In this document: piece by piece, positions 1-11,235 of the stretch | Position numbering within the stretch: position 1 is the stretch's first letter | Layout: every line of letters begins with the position of its first letter | NCBI RefSeq assembly: GCF_902499135.1 | Contig: NZ_CABVPR010000023.1 | Span: 1 to 64,000, forward strand | DNA: 64,000 bases | Source of the DNA: Burkholderia dolosa | GTDB lineage: Bacteria; Pseudomonadota; Gammaproteobacteria; Burkholderiales; Burkholderiaceae | Direction of reading: 5' to 3' | The notes under the pieces: model-generated | Databases searched by the model: none | The model's input: the letters and a program-made list of their open reading frames with translations, nothing else | Told to the model about the DNA's origin: nothing | Position numbers and translations under genes: made by a program

Positions 1-74
1 GCTGTAGCTCAGTTGGATAGAGTACTTGGCTACGAACCAAGGGGTCGTGGGTTCGAATCCTGCCAGCCGCGCCA
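1..74 (+). tRNA. tRNA-Arg (ACG), 5' end cut by the window
   Basis: The D-arm, anticodon arm, T-arm and encoded CCA (72-74) are all readable. The anticodon stem is 25-29/37-41 and the loop CTACGAA gives anticodon ACG at 32-34. The 3' acceptor strand CAGCCGC needs a 5' GCGGCTG, of which only the last four bases are inside the window, so three bases are missing at the left edge. Confidence 0.95.
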
Positions 75-80
75 CCTCAG

Positions 81-112
81 AAGGGCCTTCCTCCGGGAAG
101 GCCCTTTTTCTT
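81..112 (+). terminator. Rho-independent terminator after tRNA-Arg
   Basis: An 11-bp perfect stem (81-91 with 96-106) with a 4-nt loop runs into a T-rich tract (105-114). It begins six bases after the tRNA CCA. Confidence 0.85.
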
Positions 113-162
113 TTGCTCCTCCCTTTTCGCGCCGTCGCTTTCACGCCCGCGCCGGCTCCAAT

Positions 163-190
163 GAAAAACGGCGGCCCGCCGGGCCGCCGT
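163..190 (-). terminator. Rho-independent terminator of spoT
   Basis: On the minus strand a 10-bp GC stem (190-181 with 177-168), loop of three, is followed by TTTTTC. It lies about 25 nt past the spoT stop codon. Confidence 0.85.
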
Positions 191-214
191 CGAATCGTGT
201 CGCCACGGAACGCG

Positions 215-2581
215 TCAGTAATCCTGCCGTTCGCGTTCGATACGCATGCCGCCGTCGTGGCGCGCATGCGCACCGTCGTCCGTCGACCGCTCGCGCATGA
301 TCCGCATCACGTCCGGATTGGTCCGCACCCGCCGCATCACGTTCGCAAGGTGCACGCGGTCGCTGACCTGGATCACGAAGCGCAGCACCGTCGACTCGTG
401 CGTCAGATCCTCGTCCATCGCGATGTGCACGATGTTCGCATCGGCCGACGTGATGTCGGCGGCCACGCGCGCGAAAATCCCCTTCGTATTCTTCACGAGC
501 GCCTTCACCGCGACATCGAACAGCCGGCCCGGCTGCGGCGCCCATTCGACGTCGATCCAGCGGCCCGGATCACGGCGATGGATGCGCTGCGCGACGCGGC
601 AATCCGTCGTATGGATCGCCATCCCGAGGCCGATGCCGATGTAACCCATGATCGCGTCGCCCGGAATCGGCCGGCAACACGCAGACAGCTGCACGGACAT
701 CCCTTCGGTGCCGGTAATCACCACCGGCGGCGCATGATGCGCGGGATGCCGCTCGGCGCGCGGCAGATCGTCGTCGGCGTCGCGCCCGCTCATCAGCACC
801 TCGATGCGCTTGGCCATCACCGCGGCGACACGGCGGCCGAGACCGATATCCGCGAAAATCTCCTGACGGCTCTTGTTGCCCGTCCACTGCACGAGCTTCT
901 CCCACACTTCCGGTGCAACGTCGGCGAGTGCGAGACCGTAACCCTTCAGGCTCTGATCGACGAGCCGCTCGCCGAGCTGCACGGACTCGTTCAGGCGCAT
1001 CGTCTTCAGGTAGTGACGAATCGCCGAGCGCGCCTTGCCGGTGCGCACGAAGCCGAGCCACGCCGGGTTCGGCTTCGAGTACGGCGCGGTGATCACCTCG
1101 ACGATGTCGCCGCTCTTCAGCTCGGTACGCAGCGGCAGCAGTTCGTTGTTGATCTTCACGGCCACGCACTGGTTGCCGAGATCGCTATGGATCGAATACG
1201 CGAAGTCGAGCGCCGTTGCGCCGCGCGGCAGCGCCATGATCTTCGACTTCGGCGTGAACACGTAGACCGCGTCGGGGAACAGGTCGATCTTCACGTGTTC
1301 GAGGAATTCGCTCGAATCGCCGGCTTCGCTCTGGATGTCGAGCAGCGATTTCAGCCACTGATGCGCGCGCTTCTGCACGTCGTTCAGATCCGCGCCGCCG
1401 TTCTTGTACAGCCAGTGCGCGGCGACACCGGCCTCGGCGATCTCGTGCATCTTGCGCGTGCGTACCTGGAATTCGATCGGCGCGCCGAACGGACCGACGA
1501 GCGTCGTGTGCAGCGACTGGTACCCGTTGATCTTCGGAATCGCGATGTAATCCTTGAACTTGCCGGGTACCGGCTTGTACAGCGCGTGCAGTGCGCCGAT
1601 GCACGTATAGCAGTCGAGCGGGCTGTCGACGACGACGCGAAAGCCGTACACGTCGAGCACCTGCGAGAACGACAGCTGCTTGTCGCGCATCTTGCGGTAG
1701 ATGCTGTAGATCGTCTTTTCGCGGCCGGTGATCTCAGCATCGATCTTCGCGTCGGTCATCGCGCGTTGCGCGGCCTCGAGAATCTTGCCGATCACTTCGC
1801 GACGATTGCCGCGCGCGGCCTTCACCGCCTTCTCGAGCGTCGCGTAGCGATGCGGGTTGAAGTTCGCGAAGCTCATGTCCTGCAGCTCGCGATACGTGTT
1901 GTTCAGCCCGAGACGGTGCGCGATCGGTGCATAGATGTCGAGCGTCTCGCGCGCGACGCGGCGACGCTTCTCCATCGGCACGGCGCCGAGCGTACGCATG
2001 TTGTGCAGGCGATCGGCGAGCTTCACCAGGATCACGCGCACGTCGCGCGCCATTGCGAGCAGCATCTTGCGGAAGTTCTCCGCCTGCGCTTCCTCGCGGC
2101 TGCGGAATTCCATCTTGTCGAGCTTCGACAGGCCGTCGACGAGTTCGGCGACCTTCGGACCGAACCGCTCGGCGAGCTCGCTCTTGGTCACGCCCTGGTC
2201 TTCCATCACGTCGTGCAGCAGCGCCGCCATCACGGCCTGCGCATCGAGCTTCCAGCCGGCGCAGATTTCGGCGACGGCGACGGGATGAGTGATGTAGGGT
2301 TCGCCGCTCTGGCGATATTGACCGAGGTGGGCTTCGTCGCTGAAGTGGAACGCCGCCTTGACCTCTTTGATTTCGTCCGGAGGGAGATACTCGGCAAGCG
2401 CGGCGGTCAGTTTCGCGATCGAAACGACGCCGTGCTTGCGCGGCTGCTCCGGCGTGGCGGTCGGCCCGAACAGATGCCGGAAGGACTGTTCGAGGACCGC
2501 GTCGATGTACTGGCGCGCAGGCGACCGGACCGTGGCTTCGGTGGTCGACTCCGCGGAGGCGGACGATGGGGTGGTGCTCAT
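215..2581 (-). CDS. spoT: Bifunctional (p)ppGpp synthetase/hydrolase SpoT (RelA/SpoT family)
   Basis: This 788-residue enzyme makes and degrades the alarmone (p)ppGpp and sets the stringent response in the cytoplasm. The N-terminal HD hydrolase domain carries YITHP (96-100) and HDVMED (123-128), so hydrolase activity is expected. The synthetase domain (about 270-400) has GKFKDYI near 340, the basic RxKD-like form typical of bifunctional rather than RelA-only enzymes. It also has the NGYQSLHT motif. A TGS domain (about 430-490) and a C-terminal ACT domain (about 700-775) follow. The gene lies directly downstream of rpoZ, which is 63 nt away in the same direction, the classic spoT context. Start at the ATG encoding MSTTPSS. 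Confidence 0.97.
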   Translation of the reverse strand: MSTTPSSASAESTTEATVRSPARQYIDAVLEQSFRHLFGPTATPEQPRKHGVVSIAKLTAALAEYLPPDEIKEVKAAFHFSDEAHLGQYRQSGEPYITHPVAVAEICAGWKLDAQAVMAALLHDVMEDQGVTKSELAERFGPKVAELVDGLSKLDKMEFRSREEAQAENFRKMLLAMARDVRVILVKLADRLHNMRTLGAVPMEKRRRVARETLDIYAPIAHRLGLNNTYRELQDMSFANFNPHRYATLEKAVKAARGNRREVIGKILEAAQRAMTDAKIDAEITGREKTIYSIYRKMRDKQLSFSQVLDVYGFRVVVDSPLDCYTCIGALHALYKPVPGKFKDYIAIPKINGYQSLHTTLVGPFGAPIEFQVRTRKMHEIAEAGVAAHWLYKNGGADLNDVQKRAHQWLKSLLDIQSEAGDSSEFLEHVKIDLFPDAVYVFTPKSKIMALPRGATALDFAYSIHSDLGNQCVAVKINNELLPLRTELKSGDIVEVITAPYSKPNPAWLGFVRTGKARSAIRHYLKTMRLNESVQLGERLVDQSLKGYGLALADVAPEVWEKLVQWTGNKSRQEIFADIGLGRRVAAVMAKRIEVLMSGRDADDDLPRAERHPAHHAPPVVITGTEGMSVQLSACCRPIPGDAIMGYIGIGLGMAIHTTDCRVAQRIHRRDPGRWIDVEWAPQPGRLFDVAVKALVKNTKGIFARVAADITSADANIVHIAMDEDLTHESTVLRFVIQVSDRVHLANVMRRVRTNPDVMRIMRERSTDDGAHARHDGGMRIERERQDY

Positions 2582-2644
2582 ATTCGCCTCCAGGTCAAAT
2601 CGTTGCGCGCAGGGACTACATGGCTGGATCGGGCCGGGTGCGCG

Positions 2645-2848
2645 TTACACCGGCACCTTCTTCAACATCTCGACGCCGACCTGGCCGGCGGCGATCTCGC
2701 GCAGCGCGACGACGGTCGGCTTGTCGCGGCTTTCGATCTTCGGCGTATGGCCTTGCGCGAGCTGCCGCGCGCGATAAGTGGCGGCGAGCGCCAGTTCGAA
2801 GCGATTCGGGATTTGCTTCAGGCAGTCTTCGACGGTAATGCGAGCCAT
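2645..2848 (-). CDS. rpoZ: DNA-directed RNA polymerase omega subunit
   Basis: The 67-residue protein starts [20 protein letters not shown] and has the family R-A-R-Q core, matching bacterial omega in length and sequence. Omega helps assemble beta' into RNA polymerase and forms part of a ppGpp-binding site. The neighbouring spoT gene makes and removes that ligand. The gene lies between gmk and spoT, all leftward, and is probably co-transcribed with them. Confidence 0.97.
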
Positions 2849-2906
2849 GTTGGTAATTCCTTCTGAATATAGTCCTTATTCTACCTTATGTCCCTCGACC
2901 CTCGCG

Positions 2907-4623
<1,717 letters not shown>

Positions 4624-4795
4624 GGTTCGTCTCGCCGTCTGGTGCCCTTGCGGGCGGGAATATGTCGAGGCGCCCGGCGCATCGGAAAGCGCGGGGCGGG
4701 AAGCGCGCATTATCCCATTTTTGCGCCGTCCCCCGCCGGGCAACCGCGCCGTTCGGCGCTAGAATCGGGGTTTCGTCTCCGTCCAAGATTCCCCC

Positions 4796-5536
4796 ATGAC
4801 GTCCACGTTTTCCCGCCCGAGCGGCCGCCGCGCCGACGAACTGCGCAAGGTCGCGCTCACGCGCCACTACACGAAACACGCGGAAGGCTCCGTGCTCGTC
4901 GAATTCGGCGACACCAAGGTGATCTGCACCGCGAGCGTCGCCGAACGCGTGCCCGACTTCCTGCGCGATCGCGGACAAGGCTGGTTGACCGCCGAGTACG
5001 GAATGCTGCCGCGCGCGACGCACACGCGCAGCGACCGCGAGGCCGCACGCGGCAAGCAGACCGGCCGTACGCAGGAAATCCAGCGCCTGATCGGCCGCGC
5101 GCTGCGCGCGGTGTTCGACCTGGAAGCGCTCGGCCCGCGCACGATCCATATCGACTGCGACGTGACCCAGGCCGACGGCGGCACGCGCACGGCGAGCATC
5201 ACCGGCGCCTTCGTCGCCGCGCACGATGCGGTGTCGACGCTGATCGCGGCCGGCAAGCTCGTGCGCTCGCCGATCACCGACCACGTCGCAGCGATCTCGG
5301 TCGGCGTGTACGAAGGCGTGCCCGTGCTCGATCTCGACTATGCGGAAGACTCGCGCTGCGACACCGACATGAACGTCGTGATGACCGGCGCCGGCGGCTT
5401 CGTCGAAGTGCAGGGCACGGCCGAAGGCGCGCCGTTCTCGCGCGCCGAGATGAACGCGCTGCTCGACCTCGCGCAAAGCGGGATCGGCCGGCTCGTGCAG
5501 CTGCAGAAGGACGTACTGGGTGCCGGCCATGTCTGA
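4796..5536 (+). CDS. rph: Ribonuclease PH
   Basis: This phosphorolytic 3'-5' exoribonuclease trims the 3' trailer of tRNA precursors. The 246-residue sequence has the full family pattern, including [11 protein letters not shown] at the start, the GDTKVICTA strand and the late [14 protein letters not shown] motif. The gene diverges from yicC across 172 nt and overlaps the start of rdgB, so rph-rdgB-hemW is probably one operon. Confidence 0.97.
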   Translation: MTSTFSRPSGRRADELRKVALTRHYTKHAEGSVLVEFGDTKVICTASVAERVPDFLRDRGQGWLTAEYGMLPRATHTRSDREAARGKQTGRTQEIQRLIGRALRAVFDLEALGPRTIHIDCDVTQADGGTRTASITGAFVAAHDAVSTLIAAGKLVRSPITDHVAAISVGVYEGVPVLDLDYAEDSRCDTDMNVVMTGAGGFVEVQGTAEGAPFSRAEMNALLDLAQSGIGRLVQLQKDVLGAGHV

Positions 5537-6155
5537 CGATCGCATCGGCGCGCCGCTGTCGCGCATCGTTCTCGCGTCGAACAATCCCGGCAAGCTGCGC
5601 GAGTTCGCCGCGCTGTTCTCGACGGTCGGCATCGAGATCGTCCCGCAGGGCGAGCTGGCGGTGCCCGAGGCGGAAGAGCCGTTCGGCACGTTCATCGAGA
5701 ATGCGCTGACGAAGGCGCGGCACGCGTCGCGGCTCACCGGGCTGCCCGCGATCGCCGACGATTCGGGGCTCTGCGTGCGCGCGCTGCGCGGCGCGCCCGG
5801 CGTCTATTCCGCGCGCTACGCGCAGCGCGCGGGCCGCGACAAAGGCGACGCGGCGAACAACGCGTATCTCGTCGAGCAGCTGCGCGGCGTCGACGACCGG
5901 CGTGCGTACTACTGCTGCGTGCTCGCGCTCGTTCGCCATCCGGACGATCCGGAGCCGCTGTTCGCCGAAGGCCGCTGGACCGGCGAGATCGTCGACACGC
6001 CGCGCGGCGCGCACGGCTTCGGATACGACCCGCATTTCTATCTGCCGTCGCTCGGTGCGACGGCGGCCGAACTCGAGCCGGACGTGAAGAATGCGCACAG
6101 CCATCGCGCGCTCGCGTTGAACGCGCTGCTGGCGCGGCTCACGGAGGAAGCATGA
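5529..6155 (+). CDS. rdgB: RdgB/HAM1 non-canonical purine NTP pyrophosphatase
   Basis: The protein hydrolyses dITP, ITP and XTP so that deaminated purines are not built into DNA or [13 protein letters not shown] near the N-terminus binds the nucleotide phosphates. ADDSGLCV and a C-terminal GFGYDPHF complete the family motifs. The ATG at 5529 overlaps the rph stop by 8 nt. A GTG at 5520 is also possible and sits better placed behind AGAAGGA (5505-5511), so the first three residues are uncertain. Confidence 0.95.
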   Translation: MSDDRIGAPLSRIVLASNNPGKLREFAALFSTVGIEIVPQGELAVPEAEEPFGTFIENALTKARHASRLTGLPAIADDSGLCVRALRGAPGVYSARYAQRAGRDKGDAANNAYLVEQLRGVDDRRAYYCCVLALVRHPDDPEPLFAEGRWTGEIVDTPRGAHGFGYDPHFYLPSLGATAAELEPDVKNAHSHRALALNALLARLTEEA

Positions 6156-6189
6156 ACGCCGCCGATATCCGCGCGCTGCGGGAGGACAG

Positions 6190-7404
6190 ATGAGCCAGGC
6201 CGCGCAAACCGGTGCACGCGTCGTCGCGACGTTCACGTCGCCCGGCCAGGTGCGACTGACGTCGCTGCCGCCGCTCGCGCTGTACGTGCATTTCCCGTGG
6301 TGCGTGCGCAAATGCCCGTACTGCGATTTCAATTCGCACGAGTGGAAAGGCGAGCGCTTCCCGGAAAGCGACTATCTCGACGCGCTGCGCGCCGATCTCG
6401 AACACGCGCTGCCGCTCGTATGGGGACGCCAGGTGCATACGGTGTTCATCGGCGGCGGCACGCCGAGCCTGCTGTCGGCGGCCGGCCTCGACCGGCTGCT
6501 GTCCGACGTGCGCGCGCTGCTGCCGCTCGACGCCGACGCCGAGATCACGCTCGAGGCGAATCCCGGCACGTTCGAAGCCGCGAAGTTCGCGCAGTTCCGC
6601 GCGAGCGGCGTGAACCGGCTGTCGGTCGGGATCCAGAGCTTCAACGAAGCGCATCTGAAGGCGCTCGGCCGCATTCACGACACCGCGCAGGCGCGCGCCG
6701 CAGTCGAGATCGCCGCGAAGACGTTCGACAACTTCAATCTGGACCTGATGTTCGCGCTGCCGAACCAGACGTTCGACGAATGCCGCGCCGACATCGAGAC
6801 CGCGCTGTCGTTCGCGCCGCCGCATCTGTCGCTGTATCACCTGACGCTCGAGCCGAACACGCTGTTCGCGAAGTTCCCGCCCGCGGTGCCCGACGACGAC
6901 GCGTCGGCCGACATGCAGGAATGGATCCACGCGCGCACGGCGGAGGCCGGCTACGAGCGGTACGAGGTGTCCGCATACGCGAAGCCGAATCGTCAGTGCA
7001 AGCACAACCTGAACTACTGGCGCTTCGGCGACTATCTCGGGATCGGCGCGGGTGCGCATACGAAGCTGTCGTTTCCGAACCGGATCCTGCGGCAGGCGCG
7101 CTACAAGCATCCGGCCGCCTTCATCGAGCATGCGATGGCCGGCACGCCGGTACAGGAAGAACGCGAAGTCGGCGCGCGCGATCTGCCGTTCGAATTCATG
7201 CTGAACACGCTGCGGCTCGTCGACGGCTTTCCGGTGCACAGCTTCATCGAACGTACCGGCCTGCCGATGAGCACGATCGAGCCGGCGCTGCAGGAAGCGG
7301 AACGGCGCGGACTGATCGTGCGCGACTTCACGCGGATCGCGCCGACGCCGCTCGGCCAGCGTTTCCTGAACGATCTGCAGGAACTGTTCCTGCGCGACGA
7401 TTGA
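6190..7404 (+). CDS. hemW: Radical SAM family heme chaperone HemW
   Basis: Radical-SAM protein related to HemN; this branch binds heme and delivers it to respiratory enzymes rather than acting as coproporphyrinogen dehydrogenase. The iron-sulfur cysteines are C38, C42 and C45 in CVRKCPYC. GGGTPSLL and the C-terminal HemN_C region (GARDLPFEFMLNTLRL) follow. It has 404 residues, the usual HemW length. It lies 34 nt after rdgB in the same direction. An old annotation as coproporphyrinogen III oxidase would be the main alternative name. Confidence 0.93.
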   Translation: MSQAAQTGARVVATFTSPGQVRLTSLPPLALYVHFPWCVRKCPYCDFNSHEWKGERFPESDYLDALRADLEHALPLVWGRQVHTVFIGGGTPSLLSAAGLDRLLSDVRALLPLDADAEITLEANPGTFEAAKFAQFRASGVNRLSVGIQSFNEAHLKALGRIHDTAQARAAVEIAAKTFDNFNLDLMFALPNQTFDECRADIETALSFAPPHLSLYHLTLEPNTLFAKFPPAVPDDDASADMQEWIHARTAEAGYERYEVSAYAKPNRQCKHNLNYWRFGDYLGIGAGAHTKLSFPNRILRQARYKHPAAFIEHAMAGTPVQEEREVGARDLPFEFMLNTLRLVDGFPVHSFIERTGLPMSTIEPALQEAERRGLIVRDFTRIAPTPLGQRFLNDLQELFLRDD

Positions 7405-7446
7405 CGATGAGCGCGGCGGCATTTCGGTTACAATGCCGCCTCGTGT

Positions 7447-7534
7447 GGAAGCGTGGCCGAGCGGTTTAAGGCACTGGTCTTGAAAACCAGCGACGGGAAA
7501 CCGTCCGTGAGTTCGAATCTCACCGCTTCCGCCA
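7447..7534 (+). tRNA. tRNA-Ser (TGA)
   Basis: The 88-nt gene has acceptor GGAAGCG (7447-7453) pairing with CGCTTCC (7524-7530) and an encoded CCA. It has the long variable arm expected of serine tRNAs. The anticodon loop CTTGAAA gives TGA at 7481-7483. Confidence 0.97.
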
Positions 7535-7546
7535 GGAAGTTCACCG

Positions 7547-7583
7547 AACCCCGTCCATTCTTCGAATGACGGGGTTTTCGTTT
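7547..7583 (+). terminator. Rho-independent terminator after tRNA-Ser
   Basis: AACCCCGTC..ATTC pairs with GAAT..GACGGGGTT around a TTC loop, with one bulged base, followed by TTTTCGTTT. It starts 13 nt beyond the tRNA. Confidence 0.85.
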
Positions 7584-7702
7584 ATCGGGCCCGCGCCGCG
7601 CGCTCCGCGGTTCGGGTTTCAAGACCGTCTCGACGGCGCCGCGCCGCGCGCCGGATCCCGTTACAATCCCGCGCTCCGATCCGCGAAACGGGAAACCATG
7701 TG

Positions 7703-8101
7703 ATGAAGTCCTTCCTCGCCTCGTCGCTCGCCGCCCTGCTTGCCGCCGCCGGCACGCCCGCGCTCGCCGATACGACGCCTGCCGGCGACGCGCAGACGCA
7801 GTCGTGCGCGATCGCGTACGTGAAAGGCGTCGGCGGCTCGCCGCGCAGCCTGCGCGAATATCTGGCCAGCCCGACGCCGTACAACTATCTGAAGGACAAC
7901 GAGCTCCAGTGCAAGGTGTCCGACGACGGACGCGCATCGAACTGCACCGGCGTCACGTATATCCGCAACGAACAGGTCAGCGTGTACGACGATTCGGACC
8001 CGACGACGCTGACCGTCGTCGCGCCGGTCGAACTCGATCACGGCCGAAGCTATCCGGTGATCCTCGTCGTGCAGCGAAAAGACGCGCGCTGCAAGCAATG
8101 A
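7703..8101 (+). CDS. Exported protein of unknown function
   Basis: The product has about 132 residues. A signal peptide is clear: MKSFLASS, a hydrophobic alanine/leucine run, then a cleavage site after PALA. The mature part has four cysteines (in SCAIAY, LQCKVS, SNCTGV and the C-terminal RCKQ), suggesting two disulfides in the periplasm. I do not recognise a family. A GTG directly in front (7700) could also start translation. It lies alone between the tRNA-Ser terminator and another unknown gene. Confidence 0.7.
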   Translation: MKSFLASSLAALLAAAGTPALADTTPAGDAQTQSCAIAYVKGVGGSPRSLREYLASPTPYNYLKDNELQCKVSDDGRASNCTGVTYIRNEQVSVYDDSDPTTLTVVAPVELDHGRSYPVILVVQRKDARCKQ

Positions 8102-8258
8102 CGATCGACCCGGCGCGCGGGGCGCTGCCGCGACCATGACGCGCCGGCGGTCTTCCGTCTGCGCCGCCATCGCCTAGAATTCGATCAGCACGGCGACACG
8201 ACCGCCGCCTGTTCGATGCCGCACGCGCGACCGGTGCGCGCGGCACACGGAGACCGCC

Positions 8259-8552
8259 ATGACCGAACTGTCGACCGCGACCGAACACGTCGATTACGAA
8301 GGCTTCGAAATCCATGTCGTACCGGGCCACGCGCCCGGCAGCGACACGCGCTACACATACACCGGCTATGTGTGTCATCCGGGCGCGAATCCGGCGCTGC
8401 CCGGTCACGCGGTGCCGTTCCACGCGGACGGCGAGGAAAGCTTCGCAAGCGTCGACGAAGCCGTTCGCGAAGCGGTGCATATCGGCAAGAGCATCGTCGA
8501 CGGCACACATCCGGACCTGTCGGTTCTGTCGCTCGTTACGCACGGGTATTGA
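8259..8552 (+). CDS. Small protein of unknown function, similar to the 62.1 kb gene
   Basis: The 97-residue protein has no signal peptide or membrane segment. A GGAGA site precedes the ATG. Its frame pattern (YEGFEI near the start, a CHPG tetrad in the middle, then SVDEAVREA and a late IVDG) recalls the gene at 62119-62403, which has YRGFEI, CLRG, ASVRYAE and IIDDN at matching spacing. The two may be distant paralogues. The function is unknown. Confidence 0.7.
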   Translation: MTELSTATEHVDYEGFEIHVVPGHAPGSDTRYTYTGYVCHPGANPALPGHAVPFHADGEESFASVDEAVREAVHIGKSIVDGTHPDLSVLSLVTHGY

Positions 8553-8839
8553 AGCGGGCCGCGAGCGGCGCGCCGCATGCAGCAGGTTTCGGTTTTGCAA
8601 CAGGCGGCCGTTCAGCTCGAACGTGACGGCGACCGATGCACGTCGGTAGACAACACGCATGCGCGTGCCGGCGTGGCATGCGCACCGCGGTCTGCGCGAC
8701 GCGTGACGGCACGACGCACACCGGCCGGCGAGCGCCGGTCCATCAGCGATCGCGACATCGCGCATTATGCGTTTCTCCCGATATCGCCGCGACGCCGGGC
8801 GCCTATCATTTTTTTATCGTCACTCCCGGCCGTCATTCC

Positions 8840-9328
8840 ATGCGCGCCCTTTCCCGTCCGAACGTCGACCGGCTGCGCGTCGCCGCGCTGGTCGCGGTCT
8901 CCGCGCTTGCCGCCTGCACGATCACGCCGCCGTCGCCGCATGCGATCGTCACGATTCCGTCGGTCACGCGCAGCGCAAGCGCCGAACAGTACCGCGTCGA
9001 AATTGCGCGGCGCGTCGCGGAGCGCAATCCGTCGGGCATGCTGCGCGGCACGCCGCAGGCAATGCTGCGTTCGCTGGTCGTCGTCGCGTTCACCGTCGAC
9101 CGCAGCGGCCGCGTCGTGAACGCGTCCGTCTACCGGAGCAACGGCGACAGCGAAGCGGAAGCGCTCGCGCTCGCGTCGCTGCGCCGCTCGGCCCCGCTGC
9201 CGCCGCCGCCGTCGCGGCTGCTCGACGGCAACGGCCAGGTCGAGGTAATGGAAGGCTGGCTCTTCAACGACGACGGCCGCTTCCAGTTGCAAAGCACGGC
9301 GTCGGCACAGGCGCAGTCGCTCGACTGA
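8840..9328 (+). CDS. Lipoprotein with TonB C-terminal-like domain
   Basis: This 162-residue protein has a lipoprotein signal: basic MRALSRPNVDRLR, a hydrophobic stretch and the lipobox ending LAAC. It is therefore probably membrane anchored. The rest (VVVAFTVDRSGRVVNASVYRS, ALASLRRSAPLPPPP) fits the TonB_C/TonB-box fold found in many single energy-transducer-like proteins. Unlike a real TonB it lacks a long proline/lysine spacer and an N-terminal transmembrane anchor, so a role in energy transduction is not assured. Confidence 0.75.
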   Translation: MRALSRPNVDRLRVAALVAVSALAACTITPPSPHAIVTIPSVTRSASAEQYRVEIARRVAERNPSGMLRGTPQAMLRSLVVVAFTVDRSGRVVNASVYRSNGDSEAEALALASLRRSAPLPPPPSRLLDGNGQVEVMEGWLFNDDGRFQLQSTASAQAQSLD

Positions 9329-9621
9329 ACGCTCGCGGCCCGCGATTGCCCGCGCGCGGCCGCGCTCGCTATAATTTTCCGCACTTCGCGCGGCCATCCT
9401 CCCGCGCGCGCGTTCGTACGCCGCACCCGGCATGCGAGCCGACCACGCCGGCACCGGGCGGCGGCGACGTACCCGTCTCCATCGTCGACCGGCGGGTGAC
9501 GTCCCGCGCCAGCGCGCGTCCACGCCGCCACCGCTTCATTTGCTCGGCTGTCATCGGCAGGTGTTTCCGCCTGCCGGAACGCATGGACAGCCGACCGCCC
9601 CACGACAAAACGGAGACATCC

Positions 9622-10932
9622 ATGTCCGCATCTCCCCCGGCCGTTGCACATGCAACCGGTTCGGCCGGCGCCGCTAGCCACCGGCGCATCGTGTTCGCAA
9701 GCTTCATCGGCACCGCGATCGAGTTCTACGATTTCTACGTGTATGCGACCGCCGCGGCGCTCGTCATCGGTCCCGTGTTCTTCCCGAACGGCTCCACGAC
9801 CGCGCAGGCACTGTCCGCGTTCGTCACGTTCGGCATCGCATTCGTCGCACGCCCGATCGGCTCGTTCCTGTTTGGGCACTTCGGCGACCGGATCGGCCGC
9901 AAGTCGACGCTCGTCGCATCGCTGCTCGTGATGGGCATCTCGACCACCGCAATCGGCTTCGTGCCCGGCTACGACGCGATCGGCACGCTTGCACCGGTGC
10001 TGCTGTGCGTGCTGCGCTTCGGTCAGGGAATCGGCCTCGGCGGCGAATGGGGCGGCGCGGCATTGCTCGCGACCGAGCATGCGCCGCAAGGCAAGCGCGG
10101 CTGGTTCGGCATGTTCCCGCAGCTCGGCCCGTCGGTCGGCTTCCTGATGTCGAACGGGCTGTTTTTCGCGCTCGCGCTGTCGCTGTCCGACGATCAGTTC
10201 CGCAGCTGGGGCTGGCGCATCCCGTTCCTCGTGAGCGCGGTGCTCGTCGCGGTCGGCTTGTACGTGCGGCTCAAGATCGCCGAAACGCCCGCGTTCCAGG
10301 CCGCGCTCGAGCGCAACGAGCGCGTGCGCGTGCCGGTCGCGACGCTCGTCACGCAGCACTGGCGGCCGACGCTGCTCGGCGCGCTCGCGATGGTCGTCTG
10401 CTACACGCTGTTCTATATCTCGACGGTGTTCTCGCTGTCGTACGGCGTGTCGACGCTGCATATTCCGCGTCAGAGCTTCCTCGGGCTGCTGTGTTTCGCG
10501 GTCGTGTTCATGGGGCTCGCCACGCCGCTGTCGGCATGGGCGTCGGACCGCTTCGGCCGCAAGCCGGTGCTGGTGGCCGGCGCAATCGCCGCGCTGCTGT
10601 CGGGTTTCGCGATGGCGCCGCTGCTCGGCAGCGGCTCGATGCCGCTGGTCGCGCTGTTCCTGACGCTCGAGCTGTTCCTGATGGGCGTCACGTTCGCGCC
10701 GATGGGCGCGCTGCTGCCGGAGCTATTCCCGACGAACGTCCGCTATACGGGCGCCGGCGTCGCGTACAACCTCGGCGGCATTCTGGGTGCGTCGATCGCG
10801 CCGTACATTGCGCAGTTGCTCGCGGCGCGCGGCGGGCTGTCGTGGGTCGGCGGCTATGTGTCGGTCGCGGCGGCGATCAGCCTCGTCGGCGTGCTGCTGA
10901 TGCGCGAGACGCGCGACGCGTCGCTCGTGTGA
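9622..10932 (+). CDS. MFS metabolite:H+ symporter (MHS family)
   Basis: A 436-residue inner-membrane transporter with about 12 hydrophobic segments. GTAIEFYDFYVYA in TM1, the GHFGDRIGRK loop between TM2 and TM3, and GLGGEWGGAALLATEHAP place it in the metabolite:H+ symporter branch with ShiA, KgtP and ProP. These take up organic acids, shikimate or betaines. The substrate cannot be fixed from the sequence. The preceding 293 nt hold no gene and probably include its promoter and leader. Confidence 0.9.
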   Translation: MSASPPAVAHATGSAGAASHRRIVFASFIGTAIEFYDFYVYATAAALVIGPVFFPNGSTTAQALSAFVTFGIAFVARPIGSFLFGHFGDRIGRKSTLVASLLVMGISTTAIGFVPGYDAIGTLAPVLLCVLRFGQGIGLGGEWGGAALLATEHAPQGKRGWFGMFPQLGPSVGFLMSNGLFFALALSLSDDQFRSWGWRIPFLVSAVLVAVGLYVRLKIAETPAFQAALERNERVRVPVATLVTQHWRPTLLGALAMVVCYTLFYISTVFSLSYGVSTLHIPRQSFLGLLCFAVVFMGLATPLSAWASDRFGRKPVLVAGAIAALLSGFAMAPLLGSGSMPLVALFLTLELFLMGVTFAPMGALLPELFPTNVRYTGAGVAYNLGGILGASIAPYIAQLLAARGGLSWVGGYVSVAAAISLVGVLLMRETRDASLV

Positions 10933-11036
10933 ACGTCCGGGGCGACCCGGGTTGTGCGGCGGCGGGCTCTGCCTATACTCGGTGCTGGGTGCGCCGCTGC
11001 GCACCCACGGGATCCGCTACAGAAGGAGCCGCCGCC

Positions 11037-11216
11037 ATGAACGTCCGCCTCGGCAACGCCGATTTGATCCTGATCCTGGCGCTCGCGCTGGGCGCCGCGC
11101 TGCTGCTCGCGCTGCGCTTCCGGCCGAAGACGTGGCGCGGGCTGCTGCTCGAAGCGCTGCTTGCCAACGTGGCGGCGATCGCGGCGGTGCTGACCTTCGA
11201 GGCGCTGCTCGCTTGA
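11037..11216 (+). CDS. Small two-helix membrane protein
   Basis: A 59-residue protein behind AGAAGGAG. It has two hydrophobic segments (about 9-26 and 38-58) around a short basic loop RFRPKTWRG. It ends 19 nt from the convergent waaC gene. Unknown function; length and topology suggest a small inner-membrane protein. Confidence 0.65.
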   Translation: MNVRLGNADLILILALALGAALLLALRFRPKTWRGLLLEALLANVAAIAAVLTFEALLA

Positions 11217-11235
11217 CGGGCGGCGCCGCGCCGCG

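Noticed and set aside
26-2866. A 946-codon open frame antisense to spoT and rpoZ
   Set aside because: High-GC genomes keep long antisense frames open by codon bias. It is Arg/His/Ala rich, has no ribosome site and overlaps two certain genes.
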